From a virus: a stretch of DNA of 24,548 nt. Numbering within the stretch: the stretch's first letter is position 1; every line of letters starts with the position of its first letter. Positions 15,866 to 22,828 of this stretch are shown here, piece after piece. Position numbers and translations under genes: made by a program. The stretch spans positions 1 through 24,548 of IMG/VR virus record IMGVR_UViG_3300048918_000412; one strand, 5' to 3'. The notes beneath the pieces were generated by a model, which ran no database searches, was not told the DNA's origin, and saw only the letters and a program-made list of their open reading frames with translations.

Positions 15866-16194
15866 CCGATCCCCGTAACGCCACGCGCGACGCGGCTATC
15901 CTCGCTGCGGCCCGTACGCTCGCGCTCGACGTCGGCCTGCACGGCATGACACGCGCCGCTCTGGCCGAACGTTCCGGCCTGTCTGCCGCCAGCGTGTCGA
16001 ATTTCGGCATCACGTCCGTATCGACCCTGCGCCACGGCGAGCACGGGCCGATCGTGCTTCGTGTCGTCGAGGCGCTGATGCGCCATGCCGTCGATACGGG
16101 CGACCTGCCGCTTGTCGCCGCCGGTATCGCCGCACGGCACCCCGTGGCGCTCGGCGCGCCCGAGCAGATGCGTATCGCGGCGCTTACGTCATGA
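15862..16194 (+). CDS. TetR-type helix-turn-helix regulator (small)
   Basis: 110 residues, GTG 15862 overlapping the previous stop. ILAAARTLALDVGLHGMTRA followed by ALAERSGLSAASVSNF is the classic TetR N-terminal HTH, including the typical L-H-G-M-T turn. The ligand-binding half is much shorter than in full TetR repressors (usually ~190-220 residues). It probably binds DNA. It is transcribed from promoter b, whose -10 is covered by an imperfect dyad, so autoregulation is possible. Its target is not shown by sequence alone. Confidence 0.75.
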   Translation: MTDPRNATRDAAILAAARTLALDVGLHGMTRAALAERSGLSAASVSNFGITSVSTLRHGEHGPIVLRVVEALMRHAVDTGDLPLVAAGIAARHPVALGAPEQMRIAALTS

Positions 16195-16562
16195 CCATCG
16201 ATAGAGAACAACAGGCTAGGGCGAGGGAGACTCTTCGCCTCACCGTCAAAGCATACAATGAGGCCGACGAGGATAACGACGTCACGATCTGGTCGGATGA
16301 AAGCGACGTTGTGGTGACAGCCATGCTCGCCTTCGCCGACGAAGCGCGCCTTGCTGAGAGGGCTAAGGTGCTCAGCGACGTGGGGCCTGATCTGGCCGCT
16401 ATTGGTTCCCGACCGGCGGCCAAGGTGCTCGCTTGGGCAAAGCCGCGTCCATGCTTCTACGTGAACGTCGGCACCCCCGATGGCTGCGTCTGTCTCGGTT
16501 GCCGTGAACAGGCCCTCCGCGCCACCGCCATCCGCACGCCCAACGAGGGGGAAGTATCGTGA
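16191..16562 (+). CDS. Hypothetical protein with C-terminal Cys cluster
   Basis: 123 residues, ATG 16191 overlapping the HTH gene stop. The first part is acidic and helical (KAYNEADEDNDVT), and the end carries C-x9-C-x-C-x2-C (PRPC ... GCVCLGC), possibly a zinc site. Unrecognised. This gene opens the ~3 kb run of small genes that use base words differently from the rest of the window. Confidence 0.65.
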   Translation: MTIDREQQARARETLRLTVKAYNEADEDNDVTIWSDESDVVVTAMLAFADEARLAERAKVLSDVGPDLAAIGSRPAAKVLAWAKPRPCFYVNVGTPDGCVCLGCREQALRATAIRTPNEGEVS

Positions 16563-16825
16563 CACCTTGGTCTTGGTGGGCAGGTAGCCCCGGAGAACCC
16601 ATTTACGACATCGCCGGCGATGAGCCAACGCGCGAGGCGGCGATCCGCGCCGCCTGTCGGGAGCTTAACGACGGGGACACGTTCCGCATTGTCGAGGCGC
16701 GTTGTTCGACCGCTGCCCGAAAATGGGATGACGAGGGGCCGGACCCGTTCCTTCGCGAGCGCAATCACGAGACGCTGACCGTTGGCCCCGCCCTGAGCGC
16801 AATCACCCCCGAGGACCACCAATGA
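16559..16825 (+). CDS. Hypothetical phage protein
   Basis: 88 residues, GTG 16559 in a GTGA overlap. PWSWWAGSPGEPIYDIAGD, then a helix TREAAIRAACRELNDGD and a strand FRIVEARCS. The WW-rich N-terminus and AAIRAACREL helix suggest a small alpha/beta fold. Unrecognised. Confidence 0.62.
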   Translation: MTPWSWWAGSPGEPIYDIAGDEPTREAAIRAACRELNDGDTFRIVEARCSTAARKWDDEGPDPFLRERNHETLTVGPALSAITPEDHQ

Positions 16826-17400
16826 CACAGACACCCGAACTGCTGGAGGTGATCCAGAGCGATCGTGAGGCGGCTGCTGAGTATATCGCAGGCGCGTTCG
16901 GCGAGCGGTATCGGAAGTCCGTCCTGAATGAAGGGCGCTGGCCTGGCCTGACGCAAGCCTTTGGCCGCCACCGCATCGAGCATGCCACTCCCTCCCGCGA
17001 GACGGCGGAGAAGGCGGAGCCGGATAGCGCCCCCTCGCCAGCACTGGTTGAGGCGTTGACCGATGGTATCTTGAAGCACGTCGCACAGACATACGGGCAT
17101 CGCGCAGATATTCTTTTCGATACGGCCAACGACGAGAACATCGCCGCGTTGACTGAAGCAGTCGGCAAAGCCCTCGCCGGTCTCGCCGCCACTCCCTCCC
17201 CCGTCGAGGGGCGGGGAGAGGTGGGCTGGCTGATCGAACGCGATGGTCCTCAAGGCCTCTCGTACGCGACCGCTCGATCGTGGACCGCGGATCACCTCAA
17301 AGCCCTACGGTTCGCGCGCGAAGTTGATGCCGACGCATTCGCCAAGTCGCGCGGCGACTGGTCAGCCGACATAAGGATCGCCGAACATGCCTGGAATTGA
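16822..17400 (+). CDS. Hypothetical protein with in-frame palindrome
   Basis: 192 residues, ATG 16822 overlapping the previous stop. An N-terminal helical part (ELLEVIQSDREAAAEYIAG) leads through a Ser/Pro linker (SAPSPALVEAL) to a C-terminal ARSWTADHLKALRFAREVDA domain, which resembles end domains of many unassigned phage proteins. The stretch ATPSPVEGRGEVG is encoded by a G/C palindrome (17192-17219) that looks like a decayed repetitive element inserted in frame. Its end overlaps the next gene by 14 bp. Confidence 0.6.
   Translation: MTQTPELLEVIQSDREAAAEYIAGAFGERYRKSVLNEGRWPGLTQAFGRHRIEHATPSRETAEKAEPDSAPSPALVEALTDGILKHVAQTYGHRADILFDTANDENIAALTEAVGKALAGLAATPSPVEGRGEVGWLIERDGPQGLSYATARSWTADHLKALRFAREVDADAFAKSRGDWSADIRIAEHAWN
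17192..17219. repeat. REP-like palindrome inside a gene
   Basis: CTCCCTCCCC and GGGGCGGGGAG pair imperfectly around CGTCGA. The sequence resembles the dispersed G/C-rich palindromes of bacterial chromosomes. Similar decayed units occur near gene ends at ~18093-18116 and, more weakly, ~18494-18518. Confidence 0.4.
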
Positions 17401-17647
17401 TCTTGCCGCCCTAGCCGAGCAGTGCCGCGCGCTCAACGAGCCCAATCAGGGGATGCGTTACCATGGCGGCCATAGCGGCGAGCGGCGCTATGACGAGCGC
17501 ACCGGCAAGCCATACTGGACACGCAGTGAGCCGGCTACGCTCACCGTCTACGGCCCGCGCGCCGTCCTGTTGAAGCAGATCATCGATAACTGCGGCGAGA
17601 TAGCCGACGCGATCCTCGCCGCCCTCCCGCTTCCCGATAAGGAGTAG
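17387..17647 (+). CDS. Hypothetical protein
   Basis: 86 residues from ATG 17387. N-terminal helix (LAALAEQCRALNEPNQG), a His/Arg middle (YHGGHSGERRYDERTG) and a C-terminal helix (IIDNCGEIADAILAAL). No known motif. Next gene starts 6 bases after its stop with its own AAGGAG. Confidence 0.6.
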   Translation: MPGIDLAALAEQCRALNEPNQGMRYHGGHSGERRYDERTGKPYWTRSEPATLTVYGPRAVLLKQIIDNCGEIADAILAALPLPDKE

Positions 17648-17652
17648 GGGCT

Positions 17653-18126
17653 ATGCGAAACAATGACTTAGCGATGCCTTCGGCCCGCGCTGGTCGGGCT
17701 CCGCCCCGAGCCGCTGCACGTCTCGGCCATTCGGCGACCATCACTATCGCGACCGCTTCGTTCAACGTGATGGGTGAGACTGTAACGACGCGTGCTATAG
17801 CAGATGCTATCGATGCGCTGGCGAACTTGCCGCTCTACTTCCGCGCTATCGAACTGGGCCGGTCATTGCTGCCGGATTGCGGGGGCCATCAGCGGCAAGA
17901 GGCGACCAACCGCCTGATGCAGCGATGGAGGAAGCTAGGCCTCGCCGCGTATTCTTCTCGCGGCTGGACGCTCACGAAAGGTTCGTGGGGCGCGCTCCAC
18001 GCGCAAGGGATCGAAGCCCGTAGGGCCGCGACTTTAGGCGCGGTTCACGAGAGCCCGGTCGGTGAAACCGATGCGCCCGAACAGGGTGCCACCCTTCCAC
18101 CCCACACTGGGGAAGGTCGGTTATGA
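17653..18126 (+). CDS. Hypothetical protein, possible winged-helix
   Basis: 157 residues. AAGGAG (17639-17644) eight bases before ATG 17653 supports this start, although the first ~38 residues are Ala/Arg-rich and might be a mis-extended part; ATG 17769 (MGETVTTRAIADAID) is the alternative. From there on ALANLPLYFRAIELGRSLLP, NRLMQRWRKLGLAAYSSRGW and LTKGSW resemble a winged-helix-like domain. The C-terminus (TLPPHTGEGRL) is encoded by a palindromic repeat. Function unknown. Confidence 0.5.
   Translation: MRNNDLAMPSARAGRAPPRAAARLGHSATITIATASFNVMGETVTTRAIADAIDALANLPLYFRAIELGRSLLPDCGGHQRQEATNRLMQRWRKLGLAAYSSRGWTLTKGSWGALHAQGIEARRAATLGAVHESPVGETDAPEQGATLPPHTGEGRL
18093..18116. repeat. Palindromic repeat at gene 3' end
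   Basis: CCTTCC and GGAAGG pair perfectly at the outer arms, around an inner CCCC/GG-type stem. It ends 6 bases before the ATG of the next gene and codes for the end of the preceding one. Confidence 0.4.
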
Positions 18127-18338
18127 GCGACGCAACGCGAGCGCGCCTGACAGAGCGCCAGCGCGCAATCTACGATTACTACTCGTCAGGCGGTCAGCGC
18201 GGCGACCTGTACACCCATTCCAAGCATGGGCGCGCTGGGATCATGAGGCCCGAGCGCGGCTATGGGAACGCGATGGCAGCGTGGCTTGCTGGCCGGGGTA
18301 CCCCCACCACTGAACAGCGACCCGAAGGTAAGGAATAG
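18123..18338 (+). CDS. Hypothetical protein
   Basis: 71 residues, ATG 18123 overlapping the previous stop. N-terminal helix (RARLTERQRAIYDYYSSGG), then a Gly-rich loop and GYGNAMAAWLAGRG. Charged and soluble-looking. Unrecognised. Confidence 0.6.
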   Translation: MSDATRARLTERQRAIYDYYSSGGQRGDLYTHSKHGRAGIMRPERGYGNAMAAWLAGRGTPTTEQRPEGKE

Positions 18339-18340
18339 GC

Positions 18341-18526
18341 ATGATGGCGAAGCAATGTTCATTTTGCGAGGCACTGGCCACGGAAACGGTTGTCGATGAC
18401 GACGACTTCTTCCCTTGCTGTGCAAAGTGTCGTGTCGCGTGGAACGGGAACCCTGGCTTCATTCGGCCGGACCCGCTGGCCCTCGCCGCCCACCCCTCTA
18501 CCAAGGGAGCAGAGAGCCATGAGTGA
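18341..18526 (+). CDS. Small zinc-finger-like protein
   Basis: 61 residues from ATG 18341, two bases behind the previous stop. C-x2-C (CSFC) and CCAKC give a four-Cys zinc site around an acidic loop (VVDDDDFFP). The C-terminal half is Pro/Ala-rich and shares its DNA with a decayed repeat. Likely a small DNA/RNA or protein adaptor; no family assigned. Confidence 0.6.
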   Translation: MMAKQCSFCEALATETVVDDDDFFPCCAKCRVAWNGNPGFIRPDPLALAAHPSTKGAESHE

Positions 18527-18761
18527 GATCGTAGAGCGCGTGGCGCGGGCGATGCTCCCGGCTTTCGCCCATATTCCAGACCCGGAGTATCGGTTGACGA
18601 TCGCCTCTTGCTGGGCCCGCGCCGCCATCGAGGCAATGCGCAAACCGACACCAGAGATGAACAGTGCTGGCAATCTCATGGACAGCCGCATCCGCTACGT
18701 GAACGCAACTGATGTTTGGCATGCCATGATCGACGCCGCCCTCCAACACAAGGAGCTATAG
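18519..18761 (+). CDS. Hypothetical phage protein (helical)
   Basis: 80 residues. ATG 18519 (MSEIVERVARAM) is chosen because it overlaps the previous stop and has AAGGGAG upstream; the longer frame begins in the neighbour. ERVARAMLPAF and WARAAIEAMRKPT helices match a loose family of phage proteins of unknown role. A second helix ends WHAMIDAALQHKEL. Confidence 0.65.
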   Translation: MSEIVERVARAMLPAFAHIPDPEYRLTIASCWARAAIEAMRKPTPEMNSAGNLMDSRIRYVNATDVWHAMIDAALQHKEL

Positions 18762-18765
18762 TGCC

Positions 18766-18987
18766 ATGACAGAGGAAGCGAACGATTGGATCGAGTGGGA
18801 CGGTGTCGGAGGGTGCCCCGTTGACCTCGATACGCTGGTATTCTGGCAATGCCGCCACGATCTAGCTCGCGACGAGCGGGTTTCGCGTCCTGCACGCATG
18901 CTCACGTGGTCTTGGTTCCCAAAGCATCCCGAGGCCGACATCATCGCTTACCGCATCGACCCGTCCAAAGGAGCGAAAAATGTCTGA
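18766..18987 (+). CDS. Hypothetical phage protein, Trp-rich
   Basis: 73 residues from ATG 18766, four bases behind the previous stop. WIEWDGVGGCPVDLDTLV, the RPARMLTWSW turn and ADIIAYRID form the small beta-rich pattern of a widespread phage accessory protein (the 'G.G.CPV....V...' type). No function is known to me. Confidence 0.68.
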   Translation: MTEEANDWIEWDGVGGCPVDLDTLVFWQCRHDLARDERVSRPARMLTWSWFPKHPEADIIAYRIDPSKGAKNV

Positions 18988-19210
18988 TGTCGCCGAACGC
19001 CCGAATGTCACCCTCGCCCGCTGGATCGCTACCGTCCATTACCGCACTGCAGGCGGACTGGTCGATGTACAGCATGACCTTGAGGAAATCGAGGAATTGC
19101 AGGAGCTGGTCGAGCGCGGGCCGCATTGGGATACGATAGAGCGCATAGAGATCGTTCGGGCCGATGGCTGCGAACGGCGGCTTACCGTCGAAGAGGCGGC
19201 TGCGCTATGA
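18980..19210 (+). CDS. Hypothetical protein
   Basis: 76 residues, ATG 18980 overlapping the previous gene by 8 bp. IATVHYRTAGGLVDVQHDL and EELQELVERGPHWDTIERI resemble small accessory proteins of Gram-negative phages. It is the last of the compositionally distinct small-gene run. A 9-codon ORF (19207-19236) overlaps its stop but has no clear support. Confidence 0.62.
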   Translation: MSDVAERPNVTLARWIATVHYRTAGGLVDVQHDLEEIEELQELVERGPHWDTIERIEIVRADGCERRLTVEEAAAL

Positions 19211-19430
19211 CAGCCTACAGGATCGTCCAGCCATGATAGAGGGAGGACACCTGACTTGACGACCAGACGAAACAGGGCGTAGCTGGACGGGCGGACAGTG
19301 CGTGACGGCACCCCAGCCAAGCGGAGCGCGCTTGACGTTCGGACCGAAATAACCGTATCTGGCGGAACGGGCGGGGGAACGCTACCAACGTATCCCCGCG
19401 CCCCGCAACATACCTGCGGAGCATGCAGAC
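19211..19430. other. 220-bp gap with no confident gene; possible weak promoter
   Basis: No convincing coding frame is seen. The frame from GTG 19298 reads through but lacks a ribosome site and overlaps the next gene. TTGACG at ~19332 followed 18 bases later by TATCTG could be a promoter for the PrimPol unit; it lacks the conserved spacer of promoters a-d, so it is only tentative. Confidence 0.25.
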
Positions 19431-19622
19431 ATGACGACACCACCCCTAGTACGCACCTGCGCTACGTGCAAGTTTTTCGTAACGCTCGACCTGCCCGAAT
19501 TCCCCGCCGCCGGTAGCTGCCGCAAGCGCGCGCCAGGGCATAACGGCTTTCCCCCTACGTCTCTCGCGCTATGGTGCGGCGAGCACAAAACGGCACACGC
19601 ATTCCTGACTCCGGCCGCCTAA
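19431..19622 (+). CDS. Small Cys-rich putative zinc-binding protein
   Basis: 63 residues, ATG 19431 with GGAG some 12 bases upstream. C-x2-C (CATC), then GSCRKRAP and WCGEHK provide four Cys for a zinc site; the spacing resembles small phage Zn-ribbon proteins near replication genes. Its TAA is two bases before the primase start. Confidence 0.66.
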   Translation: MTTPPLVRTCATCKFFVTLDLPEFPAAGSCRKRAPGHNGFPPTSLALWCGEHKTAHAFLTPAA

Positions 19623-19624
19623 CC

Positions 19625-21952
19625 GTGGCTGACTGGTCGCTTTACGCCACGCGCGGCTTTTCCCTCTTTCCCCTCGGCACGAACAGCAAGCGTCCGGCGA
19701 TCGACACGTGGGAGGAATACCAGACGCAACGCGCCGACGCCGCGCTCGTCGAAGCATGGTCGCGCAGCACGCTCAATACCGGCGTTGCGACTGGCGCCGT
19801 GTCGAATTGCTTCGTGCTCGACCTGGACGGCGACGAGGCGTGGACCGAGGCGCTACTGCGCGGCCTGCCCGATACGCTGACCGTCAAGACACCGCGCGGC
19901 CGACACTATTACTTCCGGCACCTCGGCTACCACATCGCCAATCGTGCCGGCCCGCGCTGGACGGGCGGGATCCTCGGTTGGGATATCCGCGGCGACGGCG
20001 GGTACGTCGTCGGACCGGGCTCGACGTACGTGCCGACACCGGCCGAAGCGGCCAAGGGCAAGCTCGCCGGGGCGTACGTCATCGAATCGAACGCACCGAT
20101 CGCACCGGCGCCCGCCTGGCTGGTCGAAATGCTCGGCCGCCGTCACGAGCCGGACGGGCCGCCGGTGCCGTCACGTGTCGCCGAGACGACTAGTCCGTAC
20201 GGTGCGGCGGCAATGCGTGCCGAGCTTGCCGACCTGCAGGCGGCACGGCCGGGCCACATCAACGACTCGGTTAACTATTCGACGTTCCGCATCGCGCAGC
20301 TTGTCGGCGGCGGCGAGATACGCGAGGACGAAGCGCGCGACTCGATCCTCGAGGCGCTGGCCGCGATGGGCGGTATCGACACGGAAGAAAAGACGCTCGG
20401 CACGATGGAACGCGCATGGGCGTCGGGCATCGATCGACCGCGCGCCGCGCCGCCCGCACCGACACCCGAGGCGATGTTCGGCACGCGCGAGGTGATCGAC
20501 CCGGTCGTCGAGGCGGCCAGCGCCGGCGAGCAGCCGCTCGCGCCGCCCCCACCGCCCGTGCCGTTCGGACCGGGGGTGGCCGCCCGTACCGTCGCCGGCG
20601 AGCTATTTCGTCAGTATTTTGACGGCGTCGTGTACGTAGCGACAACCAACGCCATGTTTTGCCCTGGCGGCGTATCGCTCGGCCAGTCGGCGTTCGACGG
20701 CATATACGCAGGCGCTGATTTCTATATCGGCGAAACTGGCGACAAGCCGGTCAAATCGCCGTGGGAAGCGTTTCGTAACTGCCAGTCCGTCTCGCTCCCG
20801 CGTGTCTATAACACGTGCTTCCGGCCCGAGCTCGGCGCGGGCGCGATTATCTATCTCGACGGCCTGCCGTGCCTCAATACCTACGTCCCAGCACGTGTGG
20901 CACGCACGGCGGGCGATCCGGCGCCGTTCGTCGATCATATCCGCCGCATGCTGCCCGCCGGACGCGACGCCGACCTGCTCTTGCACTGGATGGCGTCGTG
21001 CGTGCAGAACCCCGGCGTCAAGTTCCAGTGGTGGCCGTTCATTCAGGGCGTGAAGGGCAACGGCAAGACGCTCGTGCTGTCGTGCATGTTCGAAGCGGTC
21101 GGGGCGCGCTATTCGCATCTTGTCTCGCCGACCGCGATGGCCAAGACGGGCAACCAGTTCAACGGCTGGATCCGCGACAAGCTGCTGCTCGGCTTCGAAG
21201 AGATTTACACCGCGGACAGCCGGCGCGACACGGTTGAACTGCTCAAGGCGACGGTGACGAACAAACGGATCGCCGCCGAGTCGAAGGGCAGGGACCAGGA
21301 GACGGTCGACAATCGCGCCAACGGCATCTGCCTGTCGAACCACGCCGATGGCATGCCGATCGACGAGGACGAACGGCGCTTCGGCATGTTCTTCTGCGCG
21401 CAGCAACAGGTCGAGCACCTGGCACGCGACGGCATGAACGGCGACTACTTCCCGCGACTGTACAGGTGGCTCGACGAGGGGGGCTACGCGATCGTCTCGC
21501 ACTACCTGGCGACGATGCCGCTCGAGGCGGCGCTCGACCCGGCGGGCGACATGCACCGCGCACCCGAGACGAGCAGCACGGCGTACGCCATCGCCGAGTC
21601 GCGCGGGCCGCTCGAGCAGGAAATCCTCGAGGCGATCGAGGAAGGGCGGCCGGGCTTCACGAACGGTATTGTCCGTTCGTACGAATTGAAGGCGCTGGCG
21701 CAGGCCGTACGCCGGCCGCTTGCCGCCCGTCGCTACCGCGCGGTCATGCAGTCGCTCGGGTACGATATCCACCCCGCGATGCCCGAGGGACGGCCAAATA
21801 ACGCCTTCAAGGACGGCACGCGTCCACGCCTCTATTTCCGCCGCGGACACGACATGTTGCGCCTGGCGACCGCCGCCGAGGTGATCGCGGCGTACGAGGA
21901 AGCGGTCGTGGCGAGCGTGTCGGCCAACGTCGTTCCGTTCAAGCGACCGTGA
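19625..21952 (+). CDS. Bifunctional primase-polymerase with SF3-like helicase domain (DUF5906-type)
   Basis: 775 residues. GTG 19625 (VADWSLYATRGFSLFP) is preferred to an upstream start inside the neighbouring gene. The N-terminal AEP/PrimPol domain shows FPLGTNSKRP, VLDLDGDE (acidic metal site, ~64-71), TPRGRHYYF and a GDGGYVVGPGS loop. A Pro/Ala linker follows (~285-320). The C-terminal part is an SF3/phage helicase: GVKGNGKT Walker A (475-482), LLLGFEEIY, LSNHADGMPID and DERRFGMF. It should make primers and unwind DNA, acting as the initiator at the phage origin. Phages with this arrangement often lack a separate DnaG primase, as here. Confidence 0.92.
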   Translation: MADWSLYATRGFSLFPLGTNSKRPAIDTWEEYQTQRADAALVEAWSRSTLNTGVATGAVSNCFVLDLDGDEAWTEALLRGLPDTLTVKTPRGRHYYFRHLGYHIANRAGPRWTGGILGWDIRGDGGYVVGPGSTYVPTPAEAAKGKLAGAYVIESNAPIAPAPAWLVEMLGRRHEPDGPPVPSRVAETTSPYGAAAMRAELADLQAARPGHINDSVNYSTFRIAQLVGGGEIREDEARDSILEALAAMGGIDTEEKTLGTMERAWASGIDRPRAAPPAPTPEAMFGTREVIDPVVEAASAGEQPLAPPPPPVPFGPGVAARTVAGELFRQYFDGVVYVATTNAMFCPGGVSLGQSAFDGIYAGADFYIGETGDKPVKSPWEAFRNCQSVSLPRVYNTCFRPELGAGAIIYLDGLPCLNTYVPARVARTAGDPAPFVDHIRRMLPAGRDADLLLHWMASCVQNPGVKFQWWPFIQGVKGNGKTLVLSCMFEAVGARYSHLVSPTAMAKTGNQFNGWIRDKLLLGFEEIYTADSRRDTVELLKATVTNKRIAAESKGRDQETVDNRANGICLSNHADGMPIDEDERRFGMFFCAQQQVEHLARDGMNGDYFPRLYRWLDEGGYAIVSHYLATMPLEAALDPAGDMHRAPETSSTAYAIAESRGPLEQEILEAIEEGRPGFTNGIVRSYELKALAQAVRRPLAARRYRAVMQSLGYDIHPAMPEGRPNNAFKDGTRPRLYFRRGHDMLRLATAAEVIAAYEEAVVASVSANVVPFKRP

Positions 21953-22467
21953 CGGTCTGGTGCCTGTCGTCTAGCTCTTGCCCGTGGGCGCTTGCAGTCG
22001 TCGACGGGACCGGTCAGTTCGAAGGCTACGGCCCGCACTACTCGCGCCGCACGCCGGGCAGCAAAACGTTTACGGGCGTCGGCGAGGAAATCGTACTCAT
22101 ATCCTCCTGTGGTCGCGCCGTATGGGCGTGCGTCCGACAGAAAACGCCAGCCCGGCCAGGGTCAGGCGCAAGCCGAGGGCGTGAAGGCGAGCCGGACGCC
22201 GCGTGCCGCTATATCTGGCGCAACATGCTATTCCGCAATCTCGGCGCGGGCCTTAGCTCCGAACTGATCGAAAGCGCCACGGCCGAGACGTATCGACGGT
22301 GGGTCGAACGTTACGGTGCGTTACCTGCCGAGCGCCTACGCACCGAAATCGGGCTATCCGGCATCGCGAATAAAGCTAACCCCGGCTATTGCTACCTCAA
22401 GGCAGGATGGCTGCGCGACCGCATCGTGCGGGGCAAATTATATTTATGGGCGCCGGATCGTACGTAG
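21949..22467 (+). CDS. Phage hypothetical protein after PrimPol
   Basis: 172 residues, GTG 21949 in a GTGA overlap with the PrimPol stop. The first ~80 residues contain WCLSSSSCPW and a Gly-rich part; the C-terminal half has RNLGAGLSSELIESA, ERLRTEIGLS and NPGYCYLKAGW. The RN..(G)..SS.LI....NPG.C...AGW pattern recurs in phage proteins of unknown role. It is the last gene before a terminator and the AT-rich gap. Confidence 0.7.
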   Translation: MTVWCLSSSSCPWALAVVDGTGQFEGYGPHYSRRTPGSKTFTGVGEEIVLISSCGRAVWACVRQKTPARPGSGASRGREGEPDAACRYIWRNMLFRNLGAGLSSELIESATAETYRRWVERYGALPAERLRTEIGLSGIANKANPGYCYLKAGWLRDRIVRGKLYLWAPDRT

Positions 22468-22539
22468 CATCCATAGTACGGACGTTATCGGTATTCCGAT
22501 ATCGGCCCGTATATAAATTACTGTAAATTGCTACAATTG

Positions 22540-22563
22540 CTGGCCAAATATCGGCCGGTTTTT
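22540..22563 (+). terminator. Rho-independent terminator after the PrimPol unit
   Basis: CTGGCC and GGCCGG pair as a 6-bp stem (one G-T pair) around loop AAATATC, followed directly by TTTTT. It lies 72 bases after the last gene of the unit, as expected for the end of the early operon. Confidence 0.72.
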
Positions 22564-22788
22564 ACCCCGGATCAAGTCGTTGATTCTAAACGATTAACCC
22601 GCTACCCCGAATTCGAAATATCCGGCTATAGCGTGTGTGAGCGTGTGTGAGCGCGTAGCGCATGTGCACGTAATGTTTGCAGATATTCGGGTTATTCGGG
22701 TTATTCGGGGTATATAGTCGGTAAGTCTCTATAAGTACGTAATTTTTTCCAACCCGATAAATTTAACGTTTCGGGTTAATCCGGGTTA
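22563..22788. repeat. Iteron-like repeat array, TTCGGGTTA family
   Basis: Forward copies: TTCGGGTTA at 22686 and 22695 (directly tandem), TTCGGGGTA at 22704, TTCGGGTTA at 22770, TCCGGGTTA at 22780. Reverse copies: TACCCCGGA at 22563, TAACCCG at 22595, TACCCCGAA at 22603, AACCCGA at 22751. The last pairs with the 22770 copy as an inverted repeat. The words are absent elsewhere at this density. Confidence 0.6.
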
Positions 22789-22828
22789 TGCTTGCGCACG
22801 GCAAGAACGGGGCGTATTTGCGTACGGT

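Larger units (their letters stand above)
22468..22828. other. AT-rich non-coding region, candidate replication origin/regulatory region
   Basis: 361 bp without a convincing gene, far AT-richer than the rest. It holds a terminator (22540-22563), two tandem copies of GCGTGTGTGA (22631-22650), and about nine copies of a TTCGGGTTA-like word in both orientations from 22563 to 22788. Such a combination next to the PrimPol/helicase gene is what one expects of a phage origin or a large regulatory region. A 14-codon ORF (22788-22832) overlaps the terminase gene start. Confidence 0.55.

Noticed and set aside
19332-19362. Fifth member of the promoter family
   Set aside because: TTGACG is present, but the spacer is 18 bp and lacks the GTCATTAC core; kept only as a weak generic promoter candidate.
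20603-21850. 415-codon minus-strand ORF
   Set aside because: Shadow of the PrimPol gene; no motifs, composition of antisense frames.
22631-22712. CRISPR array
   Set aside because: Repeats are only 9-10 bp, directly tandem, with no spacers of even length.
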